In this document: positions 15,967-25,179 of the stretch, piece after piece
Numbering within the stretch: the stretch's first letter is position 1
How the letters are laid out: the number at the start of each line of letters is the position of its first letter
NCBI GenBank assembly: GCA_022843955.1
Contig: JALHMQ010000001.1
Location: 430,980 to 494,979 of the forward strand
Source: Burkholderiaceae bacterium
GTDB lineage: Bacteria; Pseudomonadota; Gammaproteobacteria; Burkholderiales; Burkholderiaceae_F
DNA: 64,000 nucleotides
Direction: 5' to 3'
Translations under genes and position numbers: made by a program
The notes under the pieces: generated by a model
The model's database searches: none
Seen by the model: the letters and a program-made list of their open reading frames with translations, nothing else
Told to the model about the DNA's origin: nothing

Positions 15967-17628
15967 TCACGTCGACCTATCGACGTCAATCTGCCCATCT
16001 ACGTGGACACTGGCCCCCGAAGGAACGGTTGGTCTTCCCGAACGCGCACTTCGCCAGCCGGTCACTGCATCGTCTGCCATCGCGATGCCCGCTTCCGCAT
16101 CAACGAGGAAGACTTGGTCGGCTCCAAGGCTGCGCAGCACGTCGATTTCGTCGGCGTACTGCACGATGGCGACGATGTAAGCCGAGAGTTGGCCAGCATG
16201 GGACTGCCGCTTGAGCTGCGACAGCGCAAAGATGTTGCCGGCGTGAGACGGCATCGCCAGCAGCACCAGTTTCACCGAGTTGCTGATGACAAGCTTGTCC
16301 CAGAAGTCGGAGTCCACCGCATCGCCTTCAATGACGTTACGGCCGGCGGCTTGGTGTACCCGCAAGGTCTCTGCATCGTTGTCCACGCCCAGGACATTCA
16401 TGCCATGGTGGCTGCTGAGCCGCTGGTAGGCACCGCTGCCGATGCGGCCCATGCCCAGCACCACGGCGTCTACCGCGCCCAACGCGATCGGCTGGTCGGC
16501 GGCCAGCAACTGTTGTGCTTGCAGGCCGATCAACGGCGCACTGAAGCGCTGATAGAGGCGTTCGCTGGCCGCGTTCAGTGGCGCAGCCAACACGAAGCTG
16601 CCTGCCAGCGCCAGCGAGATCACCACCAACCACTCCGCCGAGAGCCAGCCTGCCGTGGCAGCGATGGCGACCACAATGAGGCCGAACTCGGAGTAGTTGG
16701 TCAGCGCGAAGGTCGACAGCAAGCCCGTGCGCGTGCGCAGCCGAAAGCGCATCAGAACCAGCAGGTACAGGCCGCTCTTCAGTGGCAACACCAGCAAAAG
16801 CAGCAGCGCCATCACGACCATCGACAGATCGGGCAGCGCCCCCAGACCCACGCTGATGAAGAAGCCGACGAGGAACAGCTCCTTGAGGTGGAACAGCGAC
16901 TTCGCGAGCCCGGCGGTGGCGGGGTGCGACGCGAGCAACATGCCGACGATCAGCGCGCCGAGGTCGCCCTTCACACCCACCGACTCGAACAGGCTGTAGC
17001 CCACCGCCAAGGACAGGAAGGCGCCATAGAGCACCTGCAGATCGCCATGGCCCACGCGGTCCAGCATCATCTTCATCAGCTTGGCAGCCGGCCACAGCAG
17101 GACCAGCCCAAGCGCCCAGGGGCTGGGCAGCGTGCCGCTGGACGCGCTGAGGAAGATGACCGCAAACACGTCCTGCATGACCAGGATGCCAACCGCAATG
17201 CGGCCGTACAGCGAGTTCAGTTCGCTGCGATCCTCCAGCACCTTGACTGCGAACACCGTGCTGGAAAAGCTGAGCGCAAAGCCCAGCAGCACCATCGCCG
17301 TCCAGCCCAGTTCAGTGGCCATCGCCAGGCCGGCTGCCTTCAGTACGAACAGGACCCCCGCCAGCAGCACCGTCGAGCCGAGGATGTGGAGCGTCGCCGA
17401 TCCCCAGACCTCGCCGCGCAACAGGGTCTTGATGTCCAGTTTCAAGCCGATGGTGAACAGCAGCAGTGTCACACCCAGGTTGGCGATGGTGTCGAGCGCT
17501 GCCGTGCGCTCGAAGCCGAGCGCGTTGAGTGCGAAACCGGCCGCCAGGAAGCCGACCAGCGGGGGCAGCCCGACCAACTGCACGGCGAAACCGGCACCGA
17601 AGGCCAGCGCAATCATGATCGGTTCCAT
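15967..17628 (-). CDS. Kef/YbaL-type cation:proton antiporter with TrkA-N domain
   Basis: 553 residues. The N-terminal ~385 residues form a CPA2 membrane domain of about 12 segments with family motifs 'LVGFLAAGFALNALGF', 'LLLFTIGLKLDIKTLL' and GFALSFSSTVFAVKVLED. The C-terminal ~150 residues form a Rossmann TrkA-N domain, 'AVVLGMGRIGSGAYQRL' with nucleotide-contacting acidic 'GVDNDAE'. Such proteins exchange K+ or Na+ for protons and are gated by NAD(H) or glutathione adducts. The YbaL-like layout lacks a TrkA-C domain. It is a single gene. Confidence 0.9.
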   Translation of the reverse strand: MEPIMIALAFGAGFAVQLVGLPPLVGFLAAGFALNALGFERTAALDTIANLGVTLLLFTIGLKLDIKTLLRGEVWGSATLHILGSTVLLAGVLFVLKAAGLAMATELGWTAMVLLGFALSFSSTVFAVKVLEDRSELNSLYGRIAVGILVMQDVFAVIFLSASSGTLPSPWALGLVLLWPAAKLMKMMLDRVGHGDLQVLYGAFLSLAVGYSLFESVGVKGDLGALIVGMLLASHPATAGLAKSLFHLKELFLVGFFISVGLGALPDLSMVVMALLLLLVLPLKSGLYLLVLMRFRLRTRTGLLSTFALTNYSEFGLIVVAIAATAGWLSAEWLVVISLALAGSFVLAAPLNAASERLYQRFSAPLIGLQAQQLLAADQPIALGAVDAVVLGMGRIGSGAYQRLSSHHGMNVLGVDNDAETLRVHQAAGRNVIEGDAVDSDFWDKLVISNSVKLVLLAMPSHAGNIFALSQLKRQSHAGQLSAYIVAIVQYADEIDVLRSLGADQVFLVDAEAGIAMADDAVTGWRSARSGRPTVPSGASVHVDGQIDVDRST

Positions 17629-18182
17629 CGGGTCCTCTAGGTTGGCACCCGACTGGGTGTGGTCGCGCGGATGCTAACGGAGGCTGCAGCACGCCGAAGG
17701 CGACCGCGTTGTCCATGAGCGGTTCGGCCTCGGCATCATTCAGGCGCACAAGCAGTACGAACACCTTGCGACCGGAAGCCAGCCGGTCGGCAGTAGGCCC
17801 TACCGGCCTGGAGCGCCGCGATGTCGGCGTGTCAATTGCCGCGCTTTTGGGGCAGCGACTGGTCCGCCAGCTGAGACTGCCCAACCCATGCGAACCGGAG
17901 CGCCGAACAAGCGCATCAATGCATGGTGAGGCGGTCAACATGCTGAAGTCGCCACGTCCGCCGGACCACTGCTGCCACGCGGCCCTGCCGTCATCGCTGG
18001 CGCTTCGGCGGGTATCCCCGGCGTCTCGTTGGCGGGTTCGCCAGGGCGCTGAACCACCAGACAGCCGGCGATTTATTTAAGATTCGAAATTAAGTATGTA
18101 TTCTAATCCATTGTTTTTACAATATTTACCAACTATTGAATTGAAGGAGCGTGTTGGCGACGCGCTCCACAAAGACGTTCCA
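17629..18182. other. Intergenic region between antiporter and hydrolase genes
   Basis: No gene can be supported. A minus-strand open stretch near 17640-17800 encodes 'KVFVLLVRLNDAEAEPLMDN', possibly a relic. Bases 18071-18145 are sharply AT-rich, unlike the rest, and probably hold the promoter of the hydrolase gene; no convincing -35/-10 pair was found. The hydrolase frame is open back to 18096. Confidence 0.35.
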
Positions 18183-19532
18183 ATGCCAAACCAGGTCGCG
18201 CCGCAAGCCGCGCTGCAGTACAACGTGTTGGCCGAGCCCGCGGCCACCCCAGGCTTCCCGATGAGTTCACCCGCGTCACACCTCCATCCCACCGACCTGA
18301 TCGCCACCCAACGGATGGTGATCGACGCCGTCGCCGGCATCACGCGGCTGGTCGAGTCCATGCACCACACCATCGTTCAGGTGCCGGCACCGCTTGGCGC
18401 GGGGCTGTCGGGCCGGCCGGGCGGGATCACCGGGTTCGTCTATCGCTGCATCCACGGAACCACGCGGCTGGTGGACGGCGGCCTCGACCTGCTGCTGGCC
18501 GGGTTGCTGCCACTGCTCGGTTCGAGGGCGCAGGCCGTTGCGTCGCCGCAGCGCGAAGCGGTGCTGGCGGCACTCAATGGCGTGCTGGGCGATTACCTCG
18601 CGCGCAGCGGCAATCCGCTGGCCACGTCGATGTCGCTGCGGCACGCGGGTCGCCCGCTCGAGCTCACGGCCGCGTCGCTGGCGACGGCCATTACACAGCC
18701 GCGCCCACGCATCCTGCTGCTGGCGCATGGCTTGTGCATGAACGATCAGCAGTGGCAGCGCCGCAGCGCGCGCGCAACCAGCCCTGGCGGACCCGGCGCG
18801 GCGGTTCCGCGCACGCACAACCCCTGGCCCGCCCTCGCCCGCCGCCTCGGCTACACGTTGATCCACCTGCGTTACAACAGCGGCCTGAACGTCTCGACCA
18901 ATGGCCGCGCCTTGGCCGCGCAGTTGCAGGCGCTGGTGGCGCACTGGCCGGTGCCGGTCGAGGCGCTGTCGATTGTCGGTCACAGCATGGGCGGGCTGGT
19001 GGCCCGCAGCGCCTGTCACTACGCCGCACTGGAGCACCAGGCGTGGCTCAAGCGCCTGCGCCAGCTGGTGTTCCTCGGGTCGCCGCACCATGGCGCGCCG
19101 CTGGAGCGCGGCGGCAATGGTATCGACCGACTGCTGGCATCGAGTCCGTACACGGCGCCGTTTGCCCGCCTGGGGCAGATCCGCAGCGCCGGCATCACCG
19201 ACCTGCGCCATGGCAATCTGCTCGACGAAGACTGGCAGGGGCACGACCGCTTTGCCGCCGGCCCGGATCGTCGCCAGCCGATCCCGCTACCGGCCGGCGT
19301 AGGCTGCTACGCGATCGCCGCGAGCACCGGTGCCGCCGCCGGCACCCTGGCCGACCGCCTGCTGGGCGACGGCCTGGTCACGGTCGACAGTGCGCTTGGC
19401 TGGCACGACGAGCAGGTGCGCCGCCTGCCATTGGCACAGGACGCCACCTGGATCGCCTATGGCCGCGGTCACCTCGATCTGCTCACCGATCCAGCCGTGC
19501 GCGCCAAGGTGGCCGCCTGGCTGGCGACCTGA
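18183..19532 (+). CDS. Alpha/beta hydrolase, lipase/PGAP1-like
   Basis: About 449 residues from 18183; starts at 18096 and 18261 are also possible, and family length favours a start close to 18261. The nucleophile elbow is VGHSMGGL, and the oxyanion segment is LLAHGLCMNDQQW. A C-terminal histidine (AYGRGHLDLL) completes a probable Ser-Asp-His triad. The N-terminal ~150 residues contain a conserved-looking 'VIDAVAGITRLVESMHHTI' helix seen in proteobacterial esterase-like proteins. There is no signal peptide. It is probably an intracellular or membrane-associated esterase; the substrate is unknown. Confidence 0.82.
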   Translation: MPNQVAPQAALQYNVLAEPAATPGFPMSSPASHLHPTDLIATQRMVIDAVAGITRLVESMHHTIVQVPAPLGAGLSGRPGGITGFVYRCIHGTTRLVDGGLDLLLAGLLPLLGSRAQAVASPQREAVLAALNGVLGDYLARSGNPLATSMSLRHAGRPLELTAASLATAITQPRPRILLLAHGLCMNDQQWQRRSARATSPGGPGAAVPRTHNPWPALARRLGYTLIHLRYNSGLNVSTNGRALAAQLQALVAHWPVPVEALSIVGHSMGGLVARSACHYAALEHQAWLKRLRQLVFLGSPHHGAPLERGGNGIDRLLASSPYTAPFARLGQIRSAGITDLRHGNLLDEDWQGHDRFAAGPDRRQPIPLPAGVGCYAIAASTGAAAGTLADRLLGDGLVTVDSALGWHDEQVRRLPLAQDATWIAYGRGHLDLLTDPAVRAKVAAWLAT

Positions 19533-19553
19533 GCACTCCCGCGGCAGCGGCGC

Positions 19554-20105
19554 TCACCAGCGCCGGACCCGCCCGGTGTCGATGTGCACGAACTGCTGCG
19601 CCGGATAAAAGCCCACGCCGCCCACTTGCAGTGACACCGCCGCATCGCGCAGGTCGGCCAGCGCCACACCCGGCAGCCGCACGTCGATGGCGCGCCCTTG
19701 AACGTGCAGGCTGTTCTGTGCCACGCCGCCGCCGCGCGTGTGCCGCAGATGGGCGTTGGTCGCCGGCGCCCGGTACCCCGAGATGACCTCGAACGGCCGC
19801 GCGGCGCCAAGCAGCCGATGCACCTGGTGCAACAGGTCGTACAGCCGCGGATCCATCTCGCCCACTTCACCCGAGTAGTGATCGCGCAGGAAGTGGTTGA
19901 GCGAGTCGAGCGCGTCGGGGAGATAGCCCTGCGCCACGGCGTACACCAAGGCAATGCGCTCGCGCGTGTGGGTGTGGGCCAGCGCCAGGTCGCGCGCCGA
20001 GGTGGTGCCCGCCTGTGGGCGCGAGATCGGCAGCAGACCCGCGGCGGCCATGCCGGTCGAGCGCAGGAGGAAACGGCGGCGATGCAGGACACGGGTCAGT
20101 TTCAT
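19554..20105 (-). CDS. MepK-like peptidoglycan endopeptidase (DUF882/M15 family)
   Basis: 183 residues with a Tat-like signal (RRRFLLRSTG followed by a short hydrophobic stretch). The M15/DUF882 zinc site is visible: HVQGRAIDVRLPG (H and D ligands) and VHIDTG near the C-terminus. E. coli MepK (YcbK) cleaves 3-3 and 4-3 crosslinks in murein. Here the gene follows a YcbB/LdtD-type L,D-transpeptidase gene by 24 bp, the same pairing as ycbB-ycbK in E. coli, which supports a role in remodelling 3-3 crosslinks. Confidence 0.88.
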   Translation of the reverse strand: MKLTRVLHRRRFLLRSTGMAAAGLLPISRPQAGTTSARDLALAHTHTRERIALVYAVAQGYLPDALDSLNHFLRDHYSGEVGEMDPRLYDLLHQVHRLLGAARPFEVISGYRAPATNAHLRHTRGGGVAQNSLHVQGRAIDVRLPGVALADLRDAAVSLQVGGVGFYPAQQFVHIDTGRVRRW

Positions 20106-20129
20106 GGTGTCATCCGGTGAACGCGAACC

Positions 20130-21689
20130 TCAGGGCAGCAGCGGCGGACGGGGCTTGCGCAGTTGCGCATCGAGCTGGCGATCATGGCCATAGATGTCTT
20201 CGAAAAAGTGAATGCGTCCCTGCTTGACGAGCGCCGTGCCGTAGGTGATGAGCACCGGCAGCGGCTGCGCCAGCCTCACGGTGCTCGCCGCCCCGGCCTC
20301 CATGGCCTGCCGGACGCGGGTCTCGGTCCACTGCGGCATGCCCTGCAGCACGAAGGTCGCCAGCGCCAGCGGCCGCTCGACGCGGATGCAACCGTGACTG
20401 AGGTCGCGCCGGTCGCGCTCGAACAACTTCACCGACGGCGTGTGATGCAGGTAGATGTGGTCGCGATTCGGAAACACGAACTTGATCGCACCCAGGGCGT
20501 TGCGTGGCCCGGGCCGCTGGCGGATGCGCGCCGTGCCGCCGAGCACGGCGTCCAGCATGTCGACCGACAGATGCGTGACCACGGCGCCCTCCCCGGTCAC
20601 GAACTCGAAGCCCTCGCGATCGAAGTACGCCGGGTCGCGGCGCAGCTGCGGCACCACTTCTTTGCGTGCGATCGAGGGCGGCACGTTCCAGAACGGGCTG
20701 AACTCGATGAAGCGCATCTGCTCGCCGATCAACGGGGTGCGCGTGTCCAGCGCCTTGCCGACGATGACCTTCATCGACTCGCGCACGACAACCTGACCGT
20801 CGTGCGTCTCGTACGCGCGCAGCACGAATTCCGGCAGGTTGATGACGACCATGCGCGAACTTTGCAGCAACGGCGTCCAGCGCAGCCGCTCCAGCGTGAG
20901 GCTGATCTGCTGGAGGCGGGCGGCGGGCGTTACCTCCAGCTGCGCCAGCGTTGCCCTGCCGATCACGCCATCGTCGGTCAGGCCATGCCGCGCCTGGAAT
21001 GAGCGCACGGCATCGACGAGCGCGCCTTCGTAGACTGCCGACGAGGTCGCAGTGGATGCCAGGTCGCCGAGCGCCAGCAGACGCTCGCGCATGAGGAAGA
21101 CGCCGTCGTACGGCTGGCCGGGCTCGAGTTTCTGGGGACCGCGCTTTGCGCCGGCAGGCAGCGGCGGCAGGGCTCGCTGCCATGCCGGGTGGTCAACGAG
21201 TTCGCCGTAGCGCGCCAGCGCCGTACGCAACTGCTCGTACTGAGCGAAGCGCGGCGCCGCCTCCTGCGCGGCCGTGCGCAGTCGACCCGCCGCCAGCGCC
21301 GCTTGCAGGTAGGCCGCGGCGTCGAACGGCTCACGCGGCGCAAAGCCGCTGTTCAAGGGCAAGTGCGGTGGACCGATGCGACCCCGATGAAGGTCATCGA
21401 GATAGCGCTGCATGGCTGCGGTCAGGTGCTGGTTCGCACGGGCGAGTGCGGCGGCGTCCGACGTCTGCCCCTGCGTTGCGCGGCGCAGGCTGATTGCCAG
21501 GACGCCTGCGTCGTAGTCGGGCGGACTGAGCCCATGGCTGTCAGCCGCCATCAGCAGGTCGACGGCCTCTTGCGCCTGCGCGGTGGGTCGTCCTGCTGCG
21601 TTGAACCAGGACACAACGTCCGCACAGCGCGCGGCGGCAGGCAGCAGGAGCGCGACGAAGCAGATGAAGCAGACAACGCAACGTCTCAC
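20130..21689 (-). CDS. L,D-transpeptidase, YcbB/LdtD type
   Basis: 519 residues if it begins at the GTG at 21689, which places the signal peptide (RRCVVCFICFVALLLPAAA) at the N-terminus; the frame is open further upstream without a better start. The order is an N-terminal scaffold, a peptidoglycan-binding (PG_binding_1) segment around 'VRSFQARHGLTDDGVIGRAT', then a YkuD catalytic domain with 'HHTPSVKLFERDRRDLSHGC' and IRVERP, including the SHGCIR nucleophile cysteine. It forms 3-3 crosslinks in the periplasm. It is coupled to the MepK-like gene downstream. Confidence 0.9.
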   Translation of the reverse strand: MRRCVVCFICFVALLLPAAARCADVVSWFNAAGRPTAQAQEAVDLLMAADSHGLSPPDYDAGVLAISLRRATQGQTSDAAALARANQHLTAAMQRYLDDLHRGRIGPPHLPLNSGFAPREPFDAAAYLQAALAAGRLRTAAQEAAPRFAQYEQLRTALARYGELVDHPAWQRALPPLPAGAKRGPQKLEPGQPYDGVFLMRERLLALGDLASTATSSAVYEGALVDAVRSFQARHGLTDDGVIGRATLAQLEVTPAARLQQISLTLERLRWTPLLQSSRMVVINLPEFVLRAYETHDGQVVVRESMKVIVGKALDTRTPLIGEQMRFIEFSPFWNVPPSIARKEVVPQLRRDPAYFDREGFEFVTGEGAVVTHLSVDMLDAVLGGTARIRQRPGPRNALGAIKFVFPNRDHIYLHHTPSVKLFERDRRDLSHGCIRVERPLALATFVLQGMPQWTETRVRQAMEAGAASTVRLAQPLPVLITYGTALVKQGRIHFFEDIYGHDRQLDAQLRKPRPPLLP

Positions 21690-21774
21690 GCACTCATTGT
21701 GCGACGTGCGAGCACCGCGTTGATGACCTGGCGCATGACGGGCGCGCACGCCGCCTGCGCGCGCTGCCGTTCTT

Positions 21775-22815
21775 TCATTGCCCAGCCGCTGGGCGCTCCT
21801 CGCGACCGTCGGGATGGCGGGCAAACCGCGCCGGATCACGGCCGTGCACGGGCGCCTCGTCCGGCCACGGCCAGCCGTCGAACTGGGTGCGCTGGTAGTC
21901 GGCAAAGGTCTGCACGATCTGCGCCTGCGTGTTCATCACGAAGGGGCCGTGCTGAACCACCGGCTCGCCGATCGCGCGTCCCTGCAGCAGCAGGCACTGG
22001 GCTGGCGCATCGCCGTTGATCAACTCCACCTTCGCATCACCGCGCAGTTCGATCGCGGCCTGGCCATCCACGCGGCGGCCAGCCACCTGCAGCGAACGTC
22101 CTTCGAACAGATACAGGCAGCGCTGGGTGGCGGCGCTGCGCGTGGCCGGCAGTGTCCAGTGCGCGCCGGGCGCCATGCGCAGTGTCCAGATCGCCACGTC
22201 GGCTTCGTCGCGCGCGGCCCAGGAGTCCGGCGGCGGCGGCAGTGGTTCGGCGGCGGCCGGCTCGGTCAAGCGGCCGGCGATCACCGAGATTTCGGTTGCG
22301 CCGCCCTGCGCGTCGATCACGGTGCGGCGCGGAATGTCGCCCGCCCAGAACATCGTGAAGTGCGGGGCCGACATCTTCGACGCTGCCGGCAGGTTGAGCC
22401 AGATCTGAAACAGCTCCAGCGGATTGTCGGCGTCGCTCGACAGCAGCGGAAACATCTCGGCATGCACCACACCGCGGCCGGTGGTGAGCCACTGCACATC
22501 CCCCTGCCCGTAGCGCGCCGCGGCGCCGAGCGAGTCCGCATGATCGACGAGCCCGCGACGCACGATCGTCACGGTCTCGAAGCCGCGGTGCGGATGCGCC
22601 GGAAACCCCGGCACGCGCTTGCCGTGATACATGCTCCAACCGTCCTTGCGGCTGAAGTCCTGGCCCAGCGTGCGACCCGCAAGGGGCGCATCCGGCCCGA
22701 GCTGCGCGTTGGCGCGCGGATAGGCGTCGTCGTGGTGGACGCAGAACAGGAACGGATCCACCGTTGGCCAGGGAAAGCCCAGCGGTCTGACTTGAACGAT
22801 CGGGTGGGGCGTCAT
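21775..22815 (-). CDS. Pirin family protein
   Basis: 346 residues from the ATG at 22815 (MTPHPIVQVRPLGFPWPTVD); the upstream open frame is not credible. The bicupin metal site is seen in HPHRGFETVTIVRRG (His-x-His) and in TTGRGVVHAEMF (His, Glu). The C-terminal pirin domain starts around 'CLYLFEGRSLQVAGRRVDGQ'. Bacterial pirins act as iron-dependent quercetin 2,3-dioxygenases or redox-responsive modulators; this one could be either. It is divergent from the aldo/keto reductase gene. Confidence 0.9.
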   Translation of the reverse strand: MTPHPIVQVRPLGFPWPTVDPFLFCVHHDDAYPRANAQLGPDAPLAGRTLGQDFSRKDGWSMYHGKRVPGFPAHPHRGFETVTIVRRGLVDHADSLGAAARYGQGDVQWLTTGRGVVHAEMFPLLSSDADNPLELFQIWLNLPAASKMSAPHFTMFWAGDIPRRTVIDAQGGATEISVIAGRLTEPAAAEPLPPPPDSWAARDEADVAIWTLRMAPGAHWTLPATRSAATQRCLYLFEGRSLQVAGRRVDGQAAIELRGDAKVELINGDAPAQCLLLQGRAIGEPVVQHGPFVMNTQAQIVQTFADYQRTQFDGWPWPDEAPVHGRDPARFARHPDGREERPAAGQ

Positions 22816-23060
22816 GAGGTGCTTATCGACTGGGACCAGGGATGGAGCGCGCCATGATTGAGGCAGCTGCGCACCCGCAGCGCGGGCAGACAATGCGCAG
22901 CGATTCTGCCAGTTGCGGCGGACCGCCCCGCCGATCACGCACGCTCCGCAGCGTCGCTCGGCACGCGTGGTAAGGCTTGCGGCCCGCTCCAATGCGTGAC
23001 GCGGGAACTCCCGTGACATGAGGGCTTCCAATCCGCTCTACAAGCTGCGACGCTGAGCCG

Positions 23061-24014
23061 ATGCACCCGCCTCGCCCCAACACGCCCGCCCCTGTGACGC
23101 GCCGCCGCTGTCTCGCCGCCGCCGGCGCACTCGTCGCCGCCAGTGCCACCCTGCCTTCGCGCGGCGCCGTTGCGGCCGCAGCCGATGTACCGCTGACCCG
23201 GCGCATCCCGTCCAGCGGCGAGGCCATGCCGGTCGTGGGACTGGGCACCTGGATCACCTTCAACGTCGGCAGTGACCGCACTGCACGCGAGGCCTGCACC
23301 GACGTGGTACGAGCCTTCTTCGCGGCGGGCGGTCGGATGATCGACTCCTCGCCCATGTACGGCTCCTCGCAGCCCACGATCGGGCATGCGCTGTCGCAGC
23401 TTGGCCGGCAGGCGGCGCTGTACTCGGCCGAGAAGGTGTGGATCAGCGACGGCGCACGCGGACCAGAGCAGATGGAAGCCTCCCGCAAGTTCTGGGGCGT
23501 GGCGCGCTTCGATCTGATGCAGGTCCACAACCTGCTGGCCTGGCAGGCTCACCTGCCGCGCCTGTTCGAGATGAAGGCCGCGGGGCAGCTGCGCTACGTG
23601 GGCATCACCACCTCGGAAGGGCGGCGACACGCCGAGATCGAGCAGCTGATGCGCACCCAGCCGCTCGACTTCGTGCAGGTGAGCTACAACCTGCTCGATC
23701 GCGAGATCGAGCAACGCATCTTGCCGCTGGCGCAGGAGCGTGGCATCGCCGTCATCGTCAATCGGCCGTTTCGCGAAGGCGCGCTGTTGCGCCAGCTGGC
23801 GCGCCATCCGTTGCCTGCCTGGGCGGCGCAGATCGACTGCGCGCATTGGGCGCAGGTGGCGCTCAAGTTCGTCGTCACCCATCCGGCGGTGACCTGCGCG
23901 ATTCCGGCCACCAGTCAGGTGGCGCACCTGGTGCAGAACATGGCGGCAGCGCGCGGGCGCATGCCCGACGCGGCGTTGCGCGCGCGCATGGCGCGCGACG
24001 TCGCCGCGCTATGA
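23061..24014 (+). CDS. Aldo/keto reductase with Tat signal
   Basis: 317 residues. A twin-arginine signal (TRRRCLAAAGALVAASATLP) suggests export folded to the periplasm, which is unusual for a NADPH-dependent family and implies a cofactor or partner there. The AKR tetrad is visible: Asp and Tyr in DSSPMYGSS, Lys in YSAEKVWI, His in QVHNLL. 'FVVTHPAVTCAIPATS' is the typical cofactor-end block. The substrate is unknown. The downstream membrane-protein gene begins 29 bp after its stop. Confidence 0.87.
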   Translation: MHPPRPNTPAPVTRRRCLAAAGALVAASATLPSRGAVAAAADVPLTRRIPSSGEAMPVVGLGTWITFNVGSDRTAREACTDVVRAFFAAGGRMIDSSPMYGSSQPTIGHALSQLGRQAALYSAEKVWISDGARGPEQMEASRKFWGVARFDLMQVHNLLAWQAHLPRLFEMKAAGQLRYVGITTSEGRRHAEIEQLMRTQPLDFVQVSYNLLDREIEQRILPLAQERGIAVIVNRPFREGALLRQLARHPLPAWAAQIDCAHWAQVALKFVVTHPAVTCAIPATSQVAHLVQNMAAARGRMPDAALRARMARDVAAL

Positions 24015-24042
24015 CCCCCGCGTCCAGCCACGCGAGGCGCTG

Positions 24043-24732
24043 GTGAGCGAGTGGTGGACGTACCGGCCATCGGACTTTCTCATGTTCTCGCCGCGCATCT
24101 ACTGGCGGCTGTTCGCCTCCCTCAACGAGGCCTGGTGGCCAGCGCAGGTACTTTTGGTGGGCGCGCCGGTGGCCTGGCTGATTCATCGCGGCGCGCAAGG
24201 CGCCCGTGCGAGTGGCGCGAGCTTGCGTGCGGCCGCCGCTTTTCTCGCGCTGTGCTGGCTGCTGACCGCCTCCGCGTTCCTGCAGCAGCGCTTTGCGCCG
24301 ATCAACTGGGTGGCGAGCGGCTACGCCGCGGCGTTCGCCCTGCAGGCGCTCGGGTTGCTCGCCTTGGCCGCGGTGGGCGGCATGCAGGCATCAGTGCAAA
24401 AGGGGCGTCGTCGCATCGGCCTCGCCCTGGGCGCCGGCGCGCTGCTCGCGTATCCATGGCTTGCCGTCGCATCCGGGCGGCCATGGCAGCAGGCCGAGGT
24501 GTTCGGCCTGGCGCCGGACCCGACGGTGATTGGCACCCTCGCCGTCCTGCTCCTCATCGCGCCCGCATCTGCGTCAGCGCGTTGGCTGATGCGCTTGCTC
24601 TGGCTGATCGCCGTGCTCTGGTGCGCAGTCAGCGCCGCCACCCTGGCAACGATGGGGTCGCTGCAGGCGTGGATCGTCGTGGCGGCGATGCTGGCGGCCC
24701 TGGCGGCCAAGTCGATTCATGACGCGCGCTGA
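24043..24732 (+). CDS. DUF6064-like membrane protein
   Basis: 229 residues from a GTG at 24043. It begins MSEWWTYRPSDFLMFSPRIY, the typical N-terminus of the DUF6064 family, and has about six transmembrane segments. The loop 'FAPINWVASGYAAAFALQAL' is also family-typical. Its function is unknown. It is probably co-transcribed with the aldo/keto reductase. Confidence 0.8.
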   Translation: MSEWWTYRPSDFLMFSPRIYWRLFASLNEAWWPAQVLLVGAPVAWLIHRGAQGARASGASLRAAAAFLALCWLLTASAFLQQRFAPINWVASGYAAAFALQALGLLALAAVGGMQASVQKGRRRIGLALGAGALLAYPWLAVASGRPWQQAEVFGLAPDPTVIGTLAVLLLIAPASASARWLMRLLWLIAVLWCAVSAATLATMGSLQAWIVVAAMLAALAAKSIHDAR

Positions 24733-24745
24733 GCGCAGGTCTGCA

Positions 24746-25168
24746 TCAGCGCTTGGCTCGACTCGCCTTCGGCTTCACCGCGCGACTCGGCGTCGCCTTT
24801 TCGAACGCGGTGATCTCCTCCTCCAGGATCGGCACCGCCAGATTGCACGCATGGATCCCGAGCACCGTCGTCAGTTGGATCGTCTCCAGCACCTCGGCGC
24901 GCGTGGCGCCGTGCTGTAGCGCGTTGCGGATATGTCGGCGCACACCCGGCGCGTACAGGTGCGTGGTGGCGGCGTTGATCGCCACGAGGATCAGCTCCTT
25001 GACCTTCATCGGCAGCGGGCCTTTGGCGATCGGCACGCTACGCAACTGCAGGTAAGCCTCCAGGAAGTCCGGATCCGCGCTCTCCAGCGTGTCCCACATT
25101 GGGTTCCAGTCTCCGGCTGCCTTGTGCGATGCCGTCATCGGTCGCTTTGGCGCAGTTGGCTTCTTCAT
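24746..25168 (-). CDS. Carboxymuconolactone decarboxylase-like (AhpD-fold) protein without CxxC
   Basis: 140 residues from the ATG at 25168 with a GGGAG site. The core 'KELILVAINAATTHLYAPGV' then RRHIRNALQHGATRAEVLE is the CMD/AhpD fold, but the redox CxxC of AhpD is replaced by T-H-L-Y. It therefore cannot act as a dithiol peroxidase and belongs to the cysteine-less branch often found beside degradative operons. It sits 11 bp after the GMC oxidoreductase stop, the last gene of the ThDP-GMC-CMD operon. The tail is rich in K and A. Confidence 0.85.
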   Translation of the reverse strand: MKKPTAPKRPMTASHKAAGDWNPMWDTLESADPDFLEAYLQLRSVPIAKGPLPMKVKELILVAINAATTHLYAPGVRRHIRNALQHGATRAEVLETIQLTTVLGIHACNLAVPILEEEITAFEKATPSRAVKPKASRAKR

Positions 25169-25179
25169 TGACTTCTCCC

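Noticed and set aside
15919..17640. Long plus-strand open frame opposite the Kef-type antiporter
   Set aside because: It is an antisense shadow in GC-rich DNA; composition (H, Q, R-rich) is unlike a protein and the minus strand encodes a complete antiporter.
15900..18140. Mobile element bounded by two dif sites
   Set aside because: I looked for a second XerD-type arm (TTATGTTAA or its complement) near 18.1 kb and did not find one, so integration by two dif sites is not supported.
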